From the NCBI GenBank assembly GCA_001803235.1, contig MHBL01000383.1, forward strand, positions 1-52,249: a DNA stretch of 52,249 bases, given 5' to 3'. The position numbers were made by a program, and so were the translations under genes. The notes beneath the pieces are model-generated. The model saw only the letters and a list, made by a program, of their open reading frames with translations, did not search any database and was not told the DNA's origin. The DNA is from Lentisphaerae bacterium RIFOXYA12_64_32. GTDB taxonomy: Bacteria > Verrucomicrobiota > Lentisphaeria > Oligosphaerales > YB12-FULL-65-16. Positions 24,495 to 32,971 of this stretch are shown one piece after another (the first letter of the stretch is position 1; each line of letters begins with the position of its first letter).

Positions 24495-25544
24495 TTAGTT
24501 CAGGCGGATCGGGTACGTCCCGCACTCCTGCGCAGTCCGCACCATGGCAGCGTAGTTCTCCGGGCGCACGCACGAGGCGATGGTGTTGCCGCTGGACATG
24601 ATGTGCGGGCCCTTGGCCGAAACCTCGCGCAGGAGGCGCTTCGTGGCCGCCGCCACCTGCTCGGGCGTGCCGCGGCTGAGCAGGTCGACGCTCAGGTTGC
24701 CCATCACCGTGATGCGGCCGGGGTAGCGCTCGAGGATCTTGTCCAGTTCCATGCCCGGCACATCCTCGAGCGGGCCGAGCGCGTCCAACCCGGTGCCGAC
24801 CAGCCAGTCCATGATCTTGCGGATGTCGCCGTCGGTGTGCTTGATGCAAAAGGCGCCGGCCCTCTTGATCGACGCCACCACCGCGGCATCGTGCGGGAGG
24901 ATCAGCTCCTCGAACATCTTCGGCGACATCATGGGGCCGTTCTTGTCCGAGTAGTCGTCGCCGAGGAAGATCACATCCGCGCCCGCCGTGACCGCCAGGG
25001 GGAAGAGCTCGGCGTAGTACGCCGCACCGATACCCATCAGGGCCTTGGAGAACTCGGGCCGCAAGGCCAGGTCCATGAACAGGTTCTCAATGCCGCCGCG
25101 CAGGAACGCTGCCGGCGCCCAACCGGACTCGCCAACCACCGCCACGGCCTTGTCCGGGTAACGCCCCCGCAACTGCCGCACCTTCTCGAGCACCGGGGAC
25201 TTGGCCGGGTCCGGGGGCGTGTAGCGCGCCAGGTCGTCCTCCGTCTCAATGCGCGCCGGCAGCGTGGGCACCGGAATGGCCTCCTGCGTGAGGTGCTGCA
25301 TGGCGCCCCACGTGTCGCGAAACAAGCCCTTCTCGCGGTCCACCCACTCCACCTCGTCGGGCTCGTAGATCATCGTGGGCGCCGTCACCATGTCCAAGCC
25401 CAGGGGCTCGACCAGGTCGTTCGAGTAGCTCGCACCGGGCACAAACGCGCGCACGATCTTCGGATCAATCCACATCTCGGCGATCGGCACACGGTCGGGG
25501 TGCTCGTGCTTCAGGACGGCGATCACGCGCTCGCGTGAGTTCAT
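24495..25544 (-). CDS. Uroporphyrinogen decarboxylase (URO-D) family protein
   Basis: 349 residues, full length for the family. MNSRERVIAVLKHEHPDRVP is the typical opening, followed by URO-D barrel signatures: VGESGWAPAAF, AGADVIFLGDDYSDKNGPMM, IKHTDGDIRKIMDWLVGTG, ERYPGRITVMGNLSVDLL. The many PVC paralogues are believed to act as corrinoid-dependent methyltransferases (MtaA/CmuA-like) or in sugar-derived one-carbon metabolism, not in haem synthesis; the operon context and absence of other hem genes fit that. It is the first gene of the operon facing the ROK regulator. Confidence 0.88.
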   Translation of the reverse strand: MNSRERVIAVLKHEHPDRVPIAEMWIDPKIVRAFVPGASYSNDLVEPLGLDMVTAPTMIYEPDEVEWVDREKGLFRDTWGAMQHLTQEAIPVPTLPARIETEDDLARYTPPDPAKSPVLEKVRQLRGRYPDKAVAVVGESGWAPAAFLRGGIENLFMDLALRPEFSKALMGIGAAYYAELFPLAVTAGADVIFLGDDYSDKNGPMMSPKMFEELILPHDAAVVASIKRAGAFCIKHTDGDIRKIMDWLVGTGLDALGPLEDVPGMELDKILERYPGRITVMGNLSVDLLSRGTPEQVAAATKRLLREVSAKGPHIMSSGNTIASCVRPENYAAMVRTAQECGTYPIRLN

Positions 25545-25641
25545 TTTGAATCACCTTTCCAGCTAAGCGATCTGTCCGATCCGACTGATCCGTCCGATCG
25601 ACGGGGATGTTTGTGCCCTGGTCATGCTACCGTGCGGCATC

Positions 25642-25661
25642 ACTTAGCTTTGTCACTAAGT
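25642..25661. promoter_or_regulatory. Candidate repressor operator in front of the URO-D operon
   Basis: ACTTAG-CTTTGTCA-CTAAGT is an inverted repeat covering the predicted transcription start (+1 to about +20) of the leftward operon. A second similar half-site, CACTAAATT, lies upstream of the -35 box near 25698. The adjacent divergent ROK regulator is the natural candidate ligand-responsive repressor. Confidence 0.5.
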
Positions 25662-25667
25662 AAATAT

Positions 25668-25696
25668 ATGATACCACCTGGCCATCGGATTGTCAA
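25668..25696 (-). promoter_or_regulatory. Near-consensus sigma70 promoter of the URO-D operon
   Basis: On the minus strand: TTGACA (25696-25691), 17 bases, TATCAT (25673-25668). It is the best promoter in the window. The leader to the URO-D start is about 115 bases. Confidence 0.7.
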
Positions 25697-25714
25697 GGCA
25701 CTAAATTGGTGAAT

Positions 25715-25811
25715 CAGGGCTGTTTCAAGATCCGTGACCGTCGCGTGCGGTGAGTACCCCCGGCGTGTCCCCACGCCGCGAGACGCGGCGCCGGATCTTG
25801 AAACAGCCCTG
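25715..25811. mobile_element. 97 bp MITE-like element with 9 bp target duplication
   Basis: Perfect 20 bp terminal inverted repeats (CAGGGCTGTTTCAAGATCCG and its complement) flank 57 bp of internal sequence. The nine bases TTGGTGAAT occur directly on both sides (25706-25714 and 25812-25820), as expected for a target-site duplication. It has no coding capacity. Nine-base duplications are typical of IS4-type and similar transposases, so it may be a non-autonomous derivative. A right-half copy is at 50117-50148. It lies between the URO-D promoter and the ROK gene. Confidence 0.8.
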
Positions 25812-25883
25812 TTGGTGAATGAGCGAAGCGCGCGGGCTCGATCGCAGGCAGGTTGCCGGACCCGCCGGGACGGAGGATGCACG

Positions 25884-27200
25884 ATGACCGACCTCAGACG
25901 CACCGACCGCGACCTGATGCGGGCCATGAACACGAAGTTGGTGCTGGATGTAGTGCGCGGGGTGGACATGACCTCGCAGGCCGACCTGATCAAGGCCACC
26001 CGGCTCAGCACCGGCACGATCGTCAGCATTGTCCGCGAACTGCGCAAGCTGGGGATGCTGGCCGATCTGGGGCCGGGCGCGTCCAGAGGCGGCCGCAAGC
26101 CGACGCTGCTGAAGCTGAACTCGGCGGCGGCCGTGGTCCTGGCGTGCCGGGTGGGTTCGAACTCGGCCACGGTCGGCGTGCTGGATCTGAACGGCAACAT
26201 CCTGAGTCGTCGCGACCTGGTCCTTGCACCGGGGTGCGGCCCGGAGCCATTCATGGCGGCGCTGGTCGCGTGCCTGAAGGACCAGCTTCACCAGCTTGCA
26301 CCGCGGAACGACCGTGTCGCCGGGCTCGGGTTGAGCCTGCACGGTCCGGTGGACGCCGCGCGCGGGGTCCTTCTCTTCTCCGAACACTTGGGTTGGCGGG
26401 ACGTGCCGTTCCGGGATGAACTGGGCCGCGCCCTTGGCCTGCCGGTCTTCGCCGATGCCGAGACGCGCGCGATCGCGATGGCGGAGCAGTGCTGGGGGGC
26501 GGCGCGCGGCGCGCAGGACTTCGTGCTGATCGAACTGGACAGCGGCATCGGCATGGCCCAGGTGCTGGACGGCAAGCTGTGCCGCGGCAGTCACAGCCTG
26601 GCCGGGGAATTGGGCTTCACCACTTGGGGCACGGTGCCGGCCGCGGGGGCGCCCCGGCAGCCATTGGTCCTCGAACAAGTGGCCTCGTTGCACGCGCTCT
26701 GCCGTCAGGCCGGGGAAACAGCGAGTGGCGACGGGCATGGCTCGGCTGTGCAAGGGAATATCGTTGGGTCGGAGGAGTTGTGCCTGCAGAGGCTCGTGGA
26801 GGCGTCCCGATCCGGCAACACTCGCGCCCGACGGATCCTGGACAACACGGCGCGCCAGTTGGGTATGGCGGTCGCCAACGTCATCAACCTGCTGGACCCG
26901 GAACTGATCCTGCTCTCCGGGCGGATGGTGTCCGGCGACGAGGACGGTCTGTTCCGTCTCGTCAGTGACCACGCCCGGGCGTACCTGGTCGGCGCGCAGG
27001 ACCGTGCGCCGCGGATCGAGGCGACCGCGCTTGGCGCCGACGCCGCGCTGCGCGGCGCGGCGCGACTGGTCATCGACCACTTCTTCAGCGTCGAGAACCT
27101 GGCACAGGGCCGGGTGTCCGGACACGGTTTCTCGGCCGTACCGGTCCGCCGCGTCAGCCGCAAACGCCCCGCCAGGCACGCGCGCCAACTTAAGAGCTGA
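25884..27200 (+). CDS. ROK-family transcriptional regulator
   Basis: 438 residues. An N-terminal winged HTH spans ~1-75 (QADLIKATRLSTGTIVSIVR, RKLGMLADLGPG), followed by an actin-like ROK fold (ALVACRVGSNSATVGVLDLN, GLGLSLHGPVDAARG, LDSGIGMAQVLDGKLCRGSH, AGELGFTTWG). The Cys-rich zinc motif of ROK kinases (CxCGxxGCxE) is not present after AGELG, so kinase activity is unlikely and a repressor role likely. GGAGG lies seven bases before the ATG; the longer open frame upstream is the mobile element. It is divergent from the URO-D operon, which it probably controls. Some ROK regulators respond to sugars. Confidence 0.87.
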   Translation: MTDLRRTDRDLMRAMNTKLVLDVVRGVDMTSQADLIKATRLSTGTIVSIVRELRKLGMLADLGPGASRGGRKPTLLKLNSAAAVVLACRVGSNSATVGVLDLNGNILSRRDLVLAPGCGPEPFMAALVACLKDQLHQLAPRNDRVAGLGLSLHGPVDAARGVLLFSEHLGWRDVPFRDELGRALGLPVFADAETRAIAMAEQCWGAARGAQDFVLIELDSGIGMAQVLDGKLCRGSHSLAGELGFTTWGTVPAAGAPRQPLVLEQVASLHALCRQAGETASGDGHGSAVQGNIVGSEELCLQRLVEASRSGNTRARRILDNTARQLGMAVANVINLLDPELILLSGRMVSGDEDGLFRLVSDHARAYLVGAQDRAPRIEATALGADAALRGAARLVIDHFFSVENLAQGRVSGHGFSAVPVRRVSRKRPARHARQLKS

Positions 27201-27573
27201 TGCCGTGCGTTTGCGTGCGCCGTCAATGAGCAGGGACGCAAGGTTCGTAGTCCCGCGTTTACGCGGTCCGGGTCGTGTGCGTAGGGAACGAAATGGAGCG
27301 CAAGAGCCCATCGGGCGCGGTGCGGCGGTGCGGCGTGGGGATGGTGTCTTGCCCGGCGGACAACCGCCGGGACTGCGACACCACTACGAACGGTGCCGCG
27401 GCCGGATTTACCCGCACAGGTCTTCCAGTTTCCGACTCCTTGTCGTCCACCTTGTCGTCCACTGCGTCCATTCGTCCGGCGCGTTTCAAGCCAGCGGTCA
27501 TGGGACTCGCCAAGTGGACGACGAAGGGGGGAAGTCTGTTGCTCCACCGGTGCCTGAACACCGAACATCGGGC
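27201..27573. other. Gene-free spacer with small hairpins
   Basis: The only structures seen are CCCGGCGG-ACAA-CCGCCGGG (27350-27370) and TTTACCCGCACAGGTC at ~27404, which matches the ends of the inverted element at 35575-35821. No promoter or gene is evident. Confidence 0.4.
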
Positions 27574-28539
27574 TCAGGGGAAGTTGGGAAGGCCCTCGAA
27601 CGCCTGCCCCAGGAGTTCGGTGGCATCCTTGACATCGGCCAGCTTCTTGCAGGCGGCCTCCCACGTCAACGGCCCGAGGGTATAGACAATGAACCGTTGC
27701 TCAGTGGTCGCAGGCCCCTCGACGCTGACCGTGATGCTGTAGTTGTCGGTCGTCAGGGTCGCGCCCGAAACGGCCTTGCGGTCAAAGATCAGGCCGAGCA
27801 AGCCGGATTGCCTGCCGTCGGGGTCAAGCTTGTGGTCGGCGAGGAGCAGCCACGGCGCGCCGTCCAGTTTGAGCGGCGTGGTGGTTCTCGTGGGGCCCGA
27901 GTTCTGAAGGTCCTGCCCGTGCCCGTGCACCCAGCGGTCGAACGGCCCCTTCATGCCGAGCGGATAGCCGCGAAACGCACTGGTCAGCGTCGCGTTCTCG
28001 CCGGAGTTGAGCTTGCCGCTGACGCTGACGAAGAGTTCATCGCGCCCGGCAAGGGCAACGGTGCGGATGATCACGAGCCCCGTGCCGGCGGCGAACACCA
28101 AGTCGTACCCGACGCGCGGGCCGGCCGTCTCCAGCGGCCGGACCTGACCCTGGATGCCATCCATGCAGACGGAACTAGCCCCGGCAACCGTTGCGGAGAG
28201 GAAGCCGCCGTGGTACCAGTACGGGTGGGGCTTGAGCATCCCATACCCGCTGCACCAGTCGTTGAGCGATTTCGGGTTGAGCGCGGCCTGCGGACCAAGA
28301 AACGACTTGTACTGCAACGCGTAGGCACGCCGACCGGTGTCGATCTGGAACTCGGTGTGCTCGAAGGCGTAGCCGTTCACGCCCAGGTATTCGGTCCGGA
28401 CCGCGAGCGTGGCGCGGTTCGCGCTGGCGGCGACCTTGAGACGCTCCAGTTCCGCGTCGGCGGCTCGCAGCAGCGGCGCGTGACACACCAGCACCAGCAT
28501 GGCGGCCGACCTCAACCATCCCGTGATTTTGCCATTCAT
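27574..28539 (-). CDS. Secreted protein of unknown function
   Basis: 321 residues from MNGKITGW. A signal peptide spans 1-~27 (LRSAAMLVLVCHAPLLRAAD). The mature part is beta-rich with sections such as FQIDTGRRAYALQYKSFLGP, YWYHGGFLSATV and DELFVSVSGKLNSGENATL, reminiscent of a beta-sandwich carbohydrate-binding or hydrolase-accessory fold, but I do not recognise the family. A GTG at 28656 overlaps the stop of the upstream gene (GTGA), giving a possible coupled start, but it would put the signal peptide 39 residues inside, so the later ATG is preferred. It is cotranscribed with the CBM9-like giant. Confidence 0.7.
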   Translation of the reverse strand: MNGKITGWLRSAAMLVLVCHAPLLRAADAELERLKVAASANRATLAVRTEYLGVNGYAFEHTEFQIDTGRRAYALQYKSFLGPQAALNPKSLNDWCSGYGMLKPHPYWYHGGFLSATVAGASSVCMDGIQGQVRPLETAGPRVGYDLVFAAGTGLVIIRTVALAGRDELFVSVSGKLNSGENATLTSAFRGYPLGMKGPFDRWVHGHGQDLQNSGPTRTTTPLKLDGAPWLLLADHKLDPDGRQSGLLGLIFDRKAVSGATLTTDNYSITVSVEGPATTEQRFIVYTLGPLTWEAACKKLADVKDATELLGQAFEGLPNFP

Positions 28540-28652
28540 GATTTTGCCGTTGGCCTTGGGCGCCCGCATGTCGTGTTGCCGGGGTGACTCAGTGACGCAG
28601 TGAGACCGTGACGCAGTGGCATGGGGAATGACCGGCCCGCGAGGTCGGGGGG

Positions 28653-31600
28653 TCACTTCGCCTCCCAGGTTGCGGAGTCCGCGGCGCCGCTGAGTTTGTC
28701 GGCGACCGTCACGGTCCAGTTTCCTCTCTTCGCGCCGACCGGCCAGTCCAGGGCGAAAGCGTAGACGCCCTGGTCGGCGACGCGGACACCGGAGAGGTCA
28801 TCGCGCACCTGGCCGTCGGGGTCCTTGACGGTCAACTCGAACGGGAGCGTGCTGCGCAGGGGCTGGTCGTCGGCTCCGAGCAGGCGCACGGCAAGCATGA
28901 ACTTTCTTCCGCACTCCATCGCGCCCGCGGTGCTGACTTCTATCTTCGCCGGGGCTTTCGGCATCAGGGCCAGGGCACGGCCCCAGCGCGCGGGCACGGT
29001 CACGTCAAACGCCAGGACGCCGTTCCCGACGGTGAACGGCACTTTCTCGCCGGTCACGATGTCGGCCAGGACGTGCTTCGCCTCGGCCTCGTCGCCGCAC
29101 GCTTCGACGCGGGTCGCGGCGGCGGTCTTGTTACCGTTGAAGACCATGAAGACGCGCCCCTCGCCGCGGTTGGGCGTGAACGTGATGGCGCTGAACTCGG
29201 CATCAACCGGACGAGAAATCAGTGCGGCGCGACGGTTCAGGATGTGCGCGATCAGGTCGCGCTTCGGCTCGTTCAGTTTCGAGCGCAGTGCGGCCAGCGG
29301 CATGCCGAGGAGCAGCGCCTCGCCGCGGCCGACGGCACCGCGCACGCAGACGGGCTTCTCGTCGGGGAAGGCGAAGAGCACCTCGGCGCCGGCGTTCGGG
29401 GTGAGCGCGTGGCCGCGGCTGAACATCTCCGGCTTGGTCATGCGCGTATCCGAGTAGTCGGCGGCGACGCTGCGTTCTTCGCCCACGGCGGCGGGCAGTG
29501 CGGCGTAGAGCAGGTCACTCGGTTGATTGTTCTCGTTCATGCGCCCGGAGTCCGTGGTCACGAGGAGCATGCCGCCGCGCTCGGCGAACCGGCGCAGTTC
29601 GCGCAGCGTCTGTTCCTCGACCTGCCGCGCGTAGGCGAGGACGAACACGTCGTAGTCGCGCAGGTCGCCGCGGCGGATCTGCTCGTCGAACAGGACGTCC
29701 ACGTGTCCGAACGTGCGGCGCAGCAGGTCGAACTCCGCCTGCACAGCGTAGGTCAGCGGCAGGTACTGGTCGGAGGTCCCGACCATTTTCAGGTAATCGT
29801 CGTTGAAGTCCTTGCCCATGGACAACCACATGTGCGCGGTGTGCGGGTAGAGCATGGCGACGCGGGCGCGCGACCGCTCGTAGTGGTTCAGTGTGCGGCC
29901 GATGCGCGACGCGTCCGCCGTGGTGCGCCGTGCGATGTCCGCAAACTTCGGGTCCTGTCGGCCGTTGGTCTCAAAGTTGGTGCAATCATAGGCGAACACG
30001 GAGAAGTTCCTGGCGCCCGCGGACAGCGCGGCAAAGACCTGTTCGGGGAACTCGTCATAGTAGGACTTGCTGAGTTGGCCGCCCATGAAGTCAGGGCGCG
30101 ACAAGCGGCCGAAGTCGGTGGCGGCCAGAGCGATGGCCATGCTGGAGAGCGACTTCATGTACAACTTCTGCTCGCCGTACCAGTACTCGTCCGGCGACGT
30201 GGCGCCCAGCCCCGACAACGTGCCCGGGATGTCCGCCAGGCACGAAGCGTGGCCGCAGAACGAGTTGGGCGTCACCACGCTCTCGAAACTCCAGGCCGGG
30301 TCGTAGGCATTGCTGATGGCGCGCGCGAACCAGACGAAATTCGACGCCAGCTTAAGCCGGTAGTTGAGGAACGGGTACGCGTTGTCGGTCTGCCCTTCCG
30401 CCGGCGCCTTGAGACCGGTGGCTGCCTCGAAACTCTGGCGCACGCGGTCCGAGGCGGGGTACCAGATGCCGATGATTTCGTCGGCCGCCGCGTAGCCGTC
30501 AGTGAGCGGCAGGCGGCCCTGCATCTTCGTGCCGAAGACCTCGTGCCAGAACTGTGCGTGGGGGAGGTAGTCCTTCCCCGGGTAGCCCATGTCGGGAAAA
30601 GGCAGTTTCGTAGAGGGATTTACCTGGCCGGCTTTGTGCCCCGTATAGCCCGGGTTCACGACCTCGTAAAGGTTCGCGTACCAGACCGGGGTGACACGCA
30701 GGCCGGCTTCCTGGAAGATGGACTCGACACGACCCTCGTTCCAGAGCCGGTAGACGCCCTGGTAGCCGGCGTAAATTTCGCCACCGAGCCAGAAGACGCC
30801 GTTGAAGCCAATGGACTTGAGTTCGGCGGCGATCCGGCGCGCGTCGGTCTCGCCCTGGTAAGCACAATCGACAAGAGTCTTGAAGCAGAACTCGTCCTCG
30901 GCCAGCAACGGCAGGGCAACGGCGAACGACGCTTGGGCCGTGTCCTTGAGCGTGCCGCCCTTGCTCAGCTCCAGGCGCAGCGTGTAGCGGCCATGGTCGA
31001 GGTACGGCAGCGGAACCCGGAACTCGCTCGCCGCGTCCGTGAGCATGAACGTCCCCGCCGGCACGGTGCCGAGAGCCGGCCCCTGCAGCGCTGCGGTCAC
31101 GTCGTACGGATAGTCGGCACGACCCTGCACGGCAGGCTTCACGCGCACGCTGGCGCCTGGACAGAAGATGTCGCCGATATTGTCCGCGATCAGGTCGACG
31201 AGCAGTGCGGTCTCTTTCGCGACCGGGGCCGCGGGGAGCGCGGCTGGGTGCGGGACTGGCCGGCCGATGGCGTACTGCACAAGGTTGTCCCAGAACACCG
31301 GGTAGTACGTCGACATGAACAGGTCGGTGCGGAAACTCGAGATCGGGACTTGGGTGGATTTGTGAGCGTATTCGCCCTGGATCTGGATGACCCGGCCTGT
31401 GCCTGCCTTCTTCTCCGCGATGAACGGAACGCCGCCCACACTGGCCAGCAGCGTTGCGCCGTCCGCGAGGCTGACCTGGCTGCTGCGGGCCGTCAGTTTC
31501 AACGTCTCCACCGGAATGCCTTTGAACAGGGGCGAGTCCTTGGCCGGAGCGTCCAGCGGCCGGATCTCGATCTTCCCGGCCGGCTTCGTGGGCATGAGTT

Positions 31601-32684
31601 CGGCCAGCGGCGACTTCCACCAGGCGTCTTCCGGCTTGTGCCGCCAGCCCGCCATGGGGCCCATGAGGATCAGAGTGCCGCCCTCAGTGACGTAACGGTG
31701 CAGATCCTGGAGCTGCTTGTCGGTGAAGAACGCGGCGGGCACGTCGGTGAGGACCACGAGCCCGTACCTGGCCAGTTCGCGGTAGCGCCGCGGCCAGTTC
31801 AGCATGGATTCGCTGAACATCGTGCCGGTCCGGATCTCGACGTTCTCCACACCGAGGGCGCGGTCCAGTTGCACGTGCGGTTCGAAAATGGCGGCCAGGC
31901 CGTACGCGTGCCCCCAGCATCCGATCAACGCACGGAGCGGCCCGTCGCGCCGGACCTGCTCGTCTGGGGCGACGTAGACACCGAAGTACACCTCCTGGAA
32001 GCGGTCGATGACATGGAAACCACCGGTGCCGGTAGGCGACAGCGCGCTGTACTCGCGTGCGTCGATTTGGCGGGTGCGGTTCACGTTCAATCGCCAGCAC
32101 GCGCCGTCCGCAGGCGGCTGCAGCCCGAGTTCCGCGAACGAAATGCTCGCCTCGGTCGTCCAGCCGCGTTCGCCGACCGTCGAAGCGCAGGTCCAGTTGG
32201 GACGCCAGGTCGTATCGCCGCGGAACGTGCCGACGCCCGTGGCGACGCACTTGGCGTTGAACCGCGACCCGACCGGGTTCCACGCCAACTGCACGTAGTC
32301 GCTGCCGTCCTCGCTCGGGCAGATGAACCACTCGACGACCTCGCCGTTCCACAGGTCGGCACCGTTCACGTCCACCTTGGGTGCGACCATTTTCGCCGGT
32401 GTCGGCTCATCGAGCCAGAGCGCGACGTACAGGTTCCGCGCGTCGCAACACAAGGCCACGGTGCCGCCGACCTTGAGTTCACCGCCGGCGTAGTGGCGTA
32501 AAGGGATCCGCTGCGCCGTCTGCCAGCACGGCTCGTCGGGTTTGCCGTCAATGACTGGGGGTGCGTCAGCTTTCACGAGTACCGGCGGCCGCCCCGACGC
32601 AGCGGCGGTGTCCACAGCGAAGGCGGAGTACGCACCGCAGGCCAAGGTGGCAAGCCCAACTCCAACAGCCAGAAAACGACACAT
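28653..32684 (-). CDS. 1343-residue secreted CBM9/beta-galactosidase-like protein
   Basis: A signal peptide spans 1-~24 (VGVGLATLACGAYSAFA). Residues ~35-240 resemble a family 9 carbohydrate-binding module (PPVIDGKPDEPCWQTA, LYVALWLDEP, WTTEASISFAELGL). A glutamine-amidotransferase-like section follows (~265-345, YGLVVLTDVPAAFF, GGTLILMGP). The centre (~610-980) reads like a GH42-type TIM barrel (ELKSIGFNGVFWLGGEIYAG, RVTPVWYANLYEVV, DEIIGIWYP). A trimerisation-like domain (~1050-1120, DVFVLAYARQVEEQTL) and C-terminal beta domains complete it. It probably acts on complex polysaccharide outside the cytoplasm; the catalytic residues are not certain. AGGAGG lies eight bases before the ATG. Confidence 0.8.
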   Translation of the reverse strand: MCRFLAVGVGLATLACGAYSAFAVDTAAASGRPPVLVKADAPPVIDGKPDEPCWQTAQRIPLRHYAGGELKVGGTVALCCDARNLYVALWLDEPTPAKMVAPKVDVNGADLWNGEVVEWFICPSEDGSDYVQLAWNPVGSRFNAKCVATGVGTFRGDTTWRPNWTCASTVGERGWTTEASISFAELGLQPPADGACWRLNVNRTRQIDAREYSALSPTGTGGFHVIDRFQEVYFGVYVAPDEQVRRDGPLRALIGCWGHAYGLAAIFEPHVQLDRALGVENVEIRTGTMFSESMLNWPRRYRELARYGLVVLTDVPAAFFTDKQLQDLHRYVTEGGTLILMGPMAGWRHKPEDAWWKSPLAELMPTKPAGKIEIRPLDAPAKDSPLFKGIPVETLKLTARSSQVSLADGATLLASVGGVPFIAEKKAGTGRVIQIQGEYAHKSTQVPISSFRTDLFMSTYYPVFWDNLVQYAIGRPVPHPAALPAAPVAKETALLVDLIADNIGDIFCPGASVRVKPAVQGRADYPYDVTAALQGPALGTVPAGTFMLTDAASEFRVPLPYLDHGRYTLRLELSKGGTLKDTAQASFAVALPLLAEDEFCFKTLVDCAYQGETDARRIAAELKSIGFNGVFWLGGEIYAGYQGVYRLWNEGRVESIFQEAGLRVTPVWYANLYEVVNPGYTGHKAGQVNPSTKLPFPDMGYPGKDYLPHAQFWHEVFGTKMQGRLPLTDGYAAADEIIGIWYPASDRVRQSFEAATGLKAPAEGQTDNAYPFLNYRLKLASNFVWFARAISNAYDPAWSFESVVTPNSFCGHASCLADIPGTLSGLGATSPDEYWYGEQKLYMKSLSSMAIALAATDFGRLSRPDFMGGQLSKSYYDEFPEQVFAALSAGARNFSVFAYDCTNFETNGRQDPKFADIARRTTADASRIGRTLNHYERSRARVAMLYPHTAHMWLSMGKDFNDDYLKMVGTSDQYLPLTYAVQAEFDLLRRTFGHVDVLFDEQIRRGDLRDYDVFVLAYARQVEEQTLRELRRFAERGGMLLVTTDSGRMNENNQPSDLLYAALPAAVGEERSVAADYSDTRMTKPEMFSRGHALTPNAGAEVLFAFPDEKPVCVRGAVGRGEALLLGMPLAALRSKLNEPKRDLIAHILNRRAALISRPVDAEFSAITFTPNRGEGRVFMVFNGNKTAAATRVEACGDEAEAKHVLADIVTGEKVPFTVGNGVLAFDVTVPARWGRALALMPKAPAKIEVSTAGAMECGRKFMLAVRLLGADDQPLRSTLPFELTVKDPDGQVRDDLSGVRVADQGVYAFALDWPVGAKRGNWTVTVADKLSGAADSATWEAK

Positions 32685-32725
32685 CGCGTGATCCTCCTGC
32701 TTACGGGCATTGCGAACTGATGCGC

Positions 32726-32906
32726 AGTGGCTCGGCCCGTCCCACGCCGAAGCGGGGCGCGCGGGCCGGCTCTGTCCGGCGACATGTCCGCCAGAGCCAG
32801 AGCGACGGCGGAAGCTGCCTGGGCGAAGACGGATCCCCGGCCGAGGACCTCGGTCCGGGACGGACCCGAGGCACTCCACTGCGGTCCCGGAGGTCCCGCG
32901 CCACTG
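32726..32906 (-). repeat. PAL115 palindromic repeat, copy 8 (inverted, interrupted)
   Basis: Reverse orientation: begins AGTGGCTCGGCCCGTCCCAC and ends CGGAGGTCCCGCGCCACT. About 70 bp of other sequence (GGCTCTGTCCGGCGACATGT onward) interrupts the middle. It lies between the pseudopilin stop and the start of the giant secreted protein. Confidence 0.7.
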
Positions 32907-32971
32907 GCGTTCGACACACTGTCCTTGACGACAAGAACGAACCGATAAGCCGACCGTGTCTCACTCCGAAC

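Noticed and set aside
23445..25538. 697-codon open frame on the plus strand
   Set aside because: It covers the URO-D and TIM-barrel genes in antisense; both minus-strand genes show clear family features.
29073..32501. 1142-codon open frame on the plus strand
   Set aside because: It is antisense to the CBM9/beta-galactosidase-like gene, whose domains, signal peptide and ribosome site are convincing; the plus frame is Arg/Val/Gly-rich shadow translation caused by high third-position GC.
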